DNA from: Linyphia triangularis
Lineage: Eukaryota; Arthropoda; Arachnida; Araneae; Linyphiidae
Assembly (NCBI GenBank): GCA_963978545.1
Contig: OZ021722.1
Coordinates: forward strand, 35,543,365 to 35,607,364
Length of the DNA stretch: 64,000 bases
Direction of reading: 5' to 3'
The stretch's first letter is position 1. Each line of letters begins with the position of its first letter. Shown here one piece after another: positions 58,629 to 64,000 of this stretch. Under the pieces are notes generated by a model. That model was given only the letters and a program-made list of their open reading frames with translations, searched no databases and was not told the origin of the DNA. Made by a program: the position numbers and the translations under genes.

Positions 58629-59468
58629 TTTCACAAATCTGATTAGTATGCAACTGACACAAATTGAATTAAAAAAAAGAAAAAAAAAAAAAAAAAAAAA
58701 CACTTTCAAGTCTTTTGAAAATTAATTCATTACAATTTATCAATATGCTTCTGAAAATTAATTTTAAATCATCCCCAAAATAAACTTAAAATTAACAAAA
58801 GATCTTTACACATTAAAATTGTTTTTATGAGCAACTTTTAGTTTCCCATGAACATATAACGTGGCCAGAAAATTTTGTGTTATTCCATTGGGAGCGTATC
58901 TGGGTTTGAAATATCCCTGCTTCCTGAATTCAAAGTAGACGCATCCCTCAATTGAACATGGCACGAACTACTTCGAGGCGAGCTAGTCGTAGCAATTGAG
59001 TTCCGGGCCTCCTTCAAAGATGAAAAATACCCTCCATCAGTTAAGAGACGCATTTGTCTTTAAGCAGAATTTTCGTTACGACGTCGCGAAATGCGACTCT
59101 GATTACTAGAAGTGAGTCAACTATCCTTTTCTGGAGATGGCTTATTGGCTAAGTTAGCCGTCTTCTTATTTGCATTATAGGGAAAACGTGTTTGTCTTAC
59201 AAAAGAGTCTTTGTTGTTTCTATTTGAGCGAGGCTTTTTTAGAATGGTCTGAATTCCGAGCTAATAATGATTTTCTTTATAAATACCTTAATAATTTGGA
59301 ATTATAAAACATTAATCAGATCCATTGAAACTACTGCCAATTATTTCCGTATTAGAAGGAACTGTTTAGACATAAATGTAGAGAAGATTGCAATGGAAAA
59401 GACAAAAAAAAATGTTTTTCGCTTATAATAGAGTAGTTGAGTTTTTTTAAAAATGGTAAAAAGCTATG

Positions 59469-59506
<38 letters not shown>

Positions 59507-59728
59507 AAGCTGATTCCAAATATGTAAGTTATATTGGTAAGTTATATTGGGATTAAAAATTTATTTAATAAAATATAGAAAGAAAACAATTCGTTAAAAT
59601 AGTGAAATCATGACGTAACCCTAAAACGTTCCTTCATTGGCTGTTTAGATTTGACTTCACTTTCCAATAAAATTTTTTTCTCCTTCATTTTTTTTTATTT
59701 ACCTTCGATTACTGTCATCGTGCTACGT

Positions 59729-59759
<31 letters not shown>

Positions 59760-59938
59760 GTATTTACATTAAATCTAAACCGTTTGCGTAATTTGTTATT
59801 ATAGAAATCAATGCCTATTTCACCTGGATTTGTAAAATGGTAATAACTTGCCAAAACTAGATTCACTAGCGATGCTTTGACTTCTTGGGAATGTATCCCG
59901 ATTTCATAGGAGTTGAAATTCGTGGTGTAAAATCTAAA
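58629..59938. other. AT-rich stretch with A/T homopolymers
   Basis: A-tracts occur near 58681-58700 and 59474-59501, and a T-tract at 59731-59759. A minus-strand 88-codon frame (59723-59989) begins in the T-tract's complement and reaches the foldback element; it is not credible as a gene. Confidence 0.5.
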
Positions 59939-59942
59939 CCAT

Positions 59943-60218
59943 GTACCGTGAATGCGGGCTACTTTGGTACTGGGGTCATTCTTTATCACAAAATGAGAAA
60001 AAAAAAATATATATATATATAACGTTCTCTGCTAACCTTCAGGAAGCGGTTTTTAAATTAATTTCGACAGTTTCCGCTATGGGTCAGCATCCATAGTGAA
60101 AACTGTCGAAATAAATTTAAAAACTGCTTCCTGAAGGTTAGCAAAGAACGCTATATTTTTTTCTCAGTTTGGGCCAAAGAAGGACCCCAGGGCCCAAAGT
60201 AGCCCGCATTCACGGTAC
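59943..60218. mobile_element. Foldback MITE, 276 bp, with CCAT duplications
   Basis: Nearly the whole element is one inverted repeat. The outer ends are GTACCGTGAATGCGGGCTAC and its complement. The inner arms AACCTTCAGGAAGCGGTTTT / AAACTGCTTCCTGAAGGTT and TTTCGACAGTTT / AAAACTGTCGAAAT converge on CTATGG...CCATAG near 60086. CCAT flanks both sides (59939-59942 and 60219-60222), consistent with a 4-bp target-site duplication. No coding capacity is present. RNA from it would fold into a long hairpin. Confidence 0.78.
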
Positions 60219-61370
60219 CCATTTTAAAAACATTTTACATTCGCCTTTAACTTGATTGAATATGACTTATTTTTATTGTATGTTTTTATTTTGATTTATA
60301 ATTCCATACAGTTAAACTGAAGAACATTACAGTAACAATTCGTCAATTTTTTTGCAATATTTTTGGAGCTCAAAATGTTACATACTTAATGAAATATTCG
60401 AGACGACTCGTATTTACTCAAAAACTGTATGTTCAACTAAAATTCATACGTTGGAGAATCTTCATTCCCTTCTTGTACAAGTCATTCTTATACAAGTTCA
60501 TTTGGTTCTTGTACAAGAACTTTGTACTTTTTCCTTGTACTTTTCTTGTACTTTTTCCTTGTTCATCAATTTTTGGGTGTTATTTTGAAAACTTTAAGTC
60601 CGTTTTTCAATATCTCTTCACTCCTAAGAAAGTTGTAAAAACACTAGTTTTCCATAGTGCAGTTGTATCCAGAATTATTTTTAAACTCAAATGTTCAAAT
60701 TGATGGATTCAAATGGAAGAAGTTACCACATTTTTTTACTAATAAGTGAAATGTCTGTAACTTGGCGTGCTATGTAAACAACAGCCATGAAAATCCAATG
60801 GAGTAAAAAAGAAAAAAAAGAAGGTTTCGTTTTTTATTATTGAAAGCATTTTTTTTTTAGTTCCGTTTAATTTATATTCCGTTAGAAACTTTACTTTCCC
60901 GTTTTCAAGACCACTTGTTACGTCTTTGAATAACTTGCATACCTGTCATTCACAAAGTTGGCAACATTTATTGCCAAGAAAAGAAAATGGTTCGTTTCAA
61001 CAAATTCTTTCAAATTGTTACGGCAGAATATAAACTAATGAGAATTTAATTTTGTCTATATATGGCTATTCAATTAAAACGCTGGTGTTCTATTTTTTTT
61101 GACAAACTTTTTTAAATAATTTTAGTTTAGTAAGAACAGTCAAGCAATGTACACACACAGTTCTTAATACTTAAAAAGCATCTACTATTTAATAATTTTT
61201 TTTTTGTGGTTTTATTATTATTATTATTTTTTTTCATATTTATTTCATTCCTTGCTATATACCTGTAAGATGTGTTTTTATTTTGCATTAGACACTTTAA
61301 CGGATTATATATACTCAAGATCACAAGCATAGACAACCTTGTGGATGTTGCTGTATTTACGTTTGTAAAT
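60219..61370. other. AT-rich non-coding stretch
   Basis: It contains a short cluster of TTGTAC(AA)/CTTGTACTTTTTC motifs around 60470-60560 and no recognisable gene. Confidence 0.5.
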
Positions 61371-61491
61371 GGCTATGTAAATGTAATGTATACTGCTATG
61401 TATTAACGGCTATGTAAATGTAATGTATACTGCTATGTATTAACGGCTATGTAAATGTAATGTATACTGCTATGTATTAACGGCTATGTAA
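61371..61491. repeat. 37-bp minisatellite
   Basis: Three nearly identical units of GGCTATGTAAATGTAATGTA+TACTGCTATGTATTAAC, plus a partial fourth. The near identity suggests recent duplication. Confidence 0.93.
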
Positions 61492-62861
61492 TTACAGCTT
61501 CTGCCATTACATAGTTAATGTTATATTTATTGTAATACAGAATAATGATAATACAAAAAAGGGATTCTTTTTCAAAAGTTGTTTGTAATTTTCATAAAGC
61601 CTGTAATAGTTTAGGTAACAAAAATATTTATACCAGAATGGTTTTAAAATCCTAAATATTTATTTGCATTCTTTTACTGATCGGTAAGAGAAATATATGG
61701 AGAAAAGTTAAAAGAGAGGAAGAAGTTTGCACAGTGAAAGGGAAAGTAACTCCAGAACATCGAGTAAAAACAAAACCGTATGACATAGTTGAACAAGAAG
61801 GAGGAGATTGTCCTCTCTGCCAAAGTGTGAGGGCTGTTCTGCCTTTACACTTGATGCAAAACGTTTTATTACAAACTGGATCGTTGAATGGAATAAATCT
61901 ATTGTCAATACATCGAATGGATTTACCTCTATTACGATGAAATATATAATCAATTTTAGAATGCTTGTTGTTTCTTCACGACTATGAGCCATTTTAAATA
62001 ATAAATGGATTATAACGAATTGAGAAAACAAATATTATAGACAATAAATTTTTTACATGTTTCCAGAATAAAAAAATTAGTCCGGAATGAAATGAAATTA
62101 TCAGAAAATATGGTGCACGAACAACTTTGGGGTATTTTATTCTTTATTTTCATAAATTTATATTGTTATAAAAAATGAATTCCTAAAAACTATTCAATGC
62201 TTTTTTATAAAGCATTAGGTTCGATTTAGAATTAATGAAAGATTCCATAAAAAAAATATAGGAATTAATATTCGAATTCAATTCCAGGCTACAGCATATT
62301 TTCTTTAAACTGTACGAAAACTTTTGGGAGTCACTATATACCATAAGCTACTATAAATGATAAAATTCCAAAATAATTAGGTCATTACGTAAAAATAAAA
62401 GTAATCGATGTAAATACTCAGATCAAAATGATCTTCCCAAACGTATAGGATACTTTTAGCAGGAACATCGTCTCGTTTTATGGCTTTACACCACTTGCGG
62501 ATATCTGCGTGTTTAAGAACACTGATATATAATTGTTGGTAATTGAAGTATTCCTACATTTCATTACGAGGCAATACTTATATGCTGAATTTGAGGACAT
62601 AATTTTATGGCGATTAAAAGGATACAAGATTAAAAAAAAGAATCTAACCAATTGTTATAGCAATCCGAATAAATTCACGAAGCTTCAACGACAGCTCGAA
62701 ACAAGTATCGGATTATGACGTAGAGGGACGTCACAGTTAAGTTAGTTTCGTTTTTTGAGCGGCTCTCAAAGTGGGAAATTGAAACGGGAATAACTCGAAA
62801 AATATTCAACGGATTTCAAACAAATTTCGTGGTTTGGTTGTCGTTCATCATTCTTAAAAGA

Positions 62862-62901
<40 letters not shown>

Positions 62902-63530
62902 TGTTTAACACGTCCACTACTGTCGCTTGTGTTTTAAAAGGGTATTTTAACCGTCTGTCATAAATAAACTACCAATAGACAAATTTTATTTAATTTGGTT
63001 TGTAGTGTCTTGAGTTATATATATATACTTACATTCAGGTAAAAAGTTGCATTTTGTATATATGTAGATATTTTCCATATCGTTAAATTGCCTTATCTGG
63101 AACTAGAATGAAATAGGCATATCTCATTATTGATTTCTCAATCTCACTTTAAATCAGATTTCTGTTGTGGAGTCTACGAGTAATATCAACAGCCAGTGAC
63201 TCTGATGAGTAACGATTGCTTTTATTGGGCAGTATAACTTTCAAGGCACGATCATCCTCCAATCAGTCACGTCAACACAATCCAAATTGTGGAGTTTCAT
63301 CACGCACATTATATGGGAACGTGCCAATATTCCTGGCTTTCGATTAAGAATGTCCAACCTTACGGAATGGAGTTTCTGTCCAACAATTTTCACTTTGTTT
63401 GCGGTAAAAGGAGCGTAAACAAAATAAAACCACAACTTGAGAAATAACGGTCTGATTTTTTTTAATATCTGGTTGTAATTCAGTTTGTTTTAATTTCATT
63501 TAAAATAATAAAAATCACGCAAGTATTTTT
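61492..63530. other. AT-rich non-coding stretch
   Basis: Apart from an (AAT)n run at 62862-62900, no repeat is seen. Open frames at 61708-62031, 62533-62718 and 63241-63435 have no recognisable domain. Confidence 0.5.
62862..62900. repeat. (AAT)n microsatellite
   Basis: About 12 uninterrupted AAT triplets. Confidence 0.93.
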
Positions 63531-63544
63531 TATATTACTACATA

Positions 63545-63724
63545 GCCGACCAAACGGTATAGTGGTTAGCATGCTAGCTTCTAGACCGCGAGGTTGCGGG
63601 TTCGAGTCCCGTGTTGGCATGGGTGTTTGTAAATGTATGTTGGCTTGTCTAATGACGAATGTATCGGCGCATTATAGCCCTCGTGTTGCTGACGGCGCCA
63701 GATAATCTGAATACAACCAACCAA
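63545..63724 (+). mobile_element. SINE family 1, copy 2 (tRNA-Arg(UCU)-like head, AACC tail)
   Basis: This is nearly identical over its whole length to 33487-33668, with only a handful of substitutions. The A box (TATAGTGGTTAGCATGC), CTTCTAG anticodon loop and B box (GGTTCGAGTCC) are intact, and the tail is CAACCAACCAA. A perfect 14-bp target-site duplication TATATTACTACATA flanks it (63531-63544 and 63725-63738), marking this as a recent insertion. Confidence 0.93.
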
Positions 63725-63738
63725 TATATTACTACATA

Positions 63739-64000
63739 AAATATTAAATGATTACATAAATAAATGTAATATGTGTTACAACTGCAGCGCCATTTTATTA
63801 AAACACATTTTTACAGTAAACTTGTAAAATCAAAGAAAATCAAACTACACCTAACACGATTTGCGCTGTTTACTCTTTTTATACCTGACTTGTATTTTTT
63901 TTATCTTAATAAGTATTCATATTTATTAAATCGAATGATTTAAATTATTAATCTGATTAAGTGTTGTGTAATTTATACTTTGAATGCAGGGTTTATAATT
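63739..64000. other. AT-rich non-coding end of window
   Basis: Nothing recognisable is seen. Confidence 0.5.

Noticed and set aside
59723..59989. 88-codon minus-strand frame ending in poly-Lys
   Set aside because: It runs from the foldback element's arm into the complement of a poly-T tract, so it is a repeat artefact.
1..64000. CRISPR arrays, bacterial operons, phage or plasmid features
   Set aside because: Base composition, SINEs, Helitron and mariner remnants and the lack of dense coding show eukaryotic DNA; the tandem arrays are minisatellites without unique spacers.

Overview
This is eukaryotic, very AT-rich, intron- or intergenic-type DNA. It is full of mononucleotide runs, microsatellites and decayed transposons, with no bacterial operon structure and no long open reading frame. 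The repeat content suggests an arthropod, quite possibly a spider or another chelicerate: tRNA-derived SINEs with (AACC) tails, a Tc1/mariner transposase remnant, a Helitron-like element and a repeat-associated zinc-finger protein family. The lineage call is an inference from repeat style, not from a diagnostic gene. No conserved host gene can be recognised with confidence.

Layout. 0-10 kb: an 11-bp minisatellite near 0.4 kb, an internally deleted Tc1/mariner copy with perfect 31-bp inverted repeats (4646-5190), two small unidentified open frames near 5.6-6.2 kb and one at 7.4-7.8 kb. 10-24 kb: poly-C and poly-A tracts, an LTR-like segment (13.1-13.7 kb), a GC-rich hairpin near 16.0 kb, and two copies of one tRNA-derived SINE family (18.95 and 23.4 kb). 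24.8-27.8 kb: three copies of one interspersed repeat, the first two head to head as a large inverted repeat with a hAT-like end between them. A 173-bp hAT-like MITE lies nearby, and a fourth fragment lies at 43.0 kb.

28.3-33.0 kb: a DNA-transposon-like element with long, imperfect inverted terminal repeats. It encloses a heavily broken minus-strand gene for a repeat-associated protein whose N- and C-terminal parts are both still readable. 33.5 kb and 63.5 kb: two copies of a second tRNA-derived SINE (tRNA-Arg(UCU)-like head, AACC tail), both with target-site duplications. 34.9-36.1 kb: a non-autonomous Helitron-like element with an internal array of about six 145-bp units.

36-57 kb: mostly featureless AT-rich sequence, with a few weak exon or small-ORF candidates (40.3-40.6 kb; 53.1-53.8 kb). 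57.1-58.6 kb: a locally GC-rich patch with a 43/37-bp minisatellite, a 138-codon open frame and a possible spliced exon. 59.9-60.2 kb: a foldback MITE flanked by CCAT duplications. 61.4 kb: a 37-bp minisatellite. Functionally the window is a transposon graveyard. The young elements, judged by intact target-site duplications or perfect inverted repeats, are the 63.5-kb SINE, the mariner copy and perhaps the Helitron. Every coding call outside transposons is low confidence.
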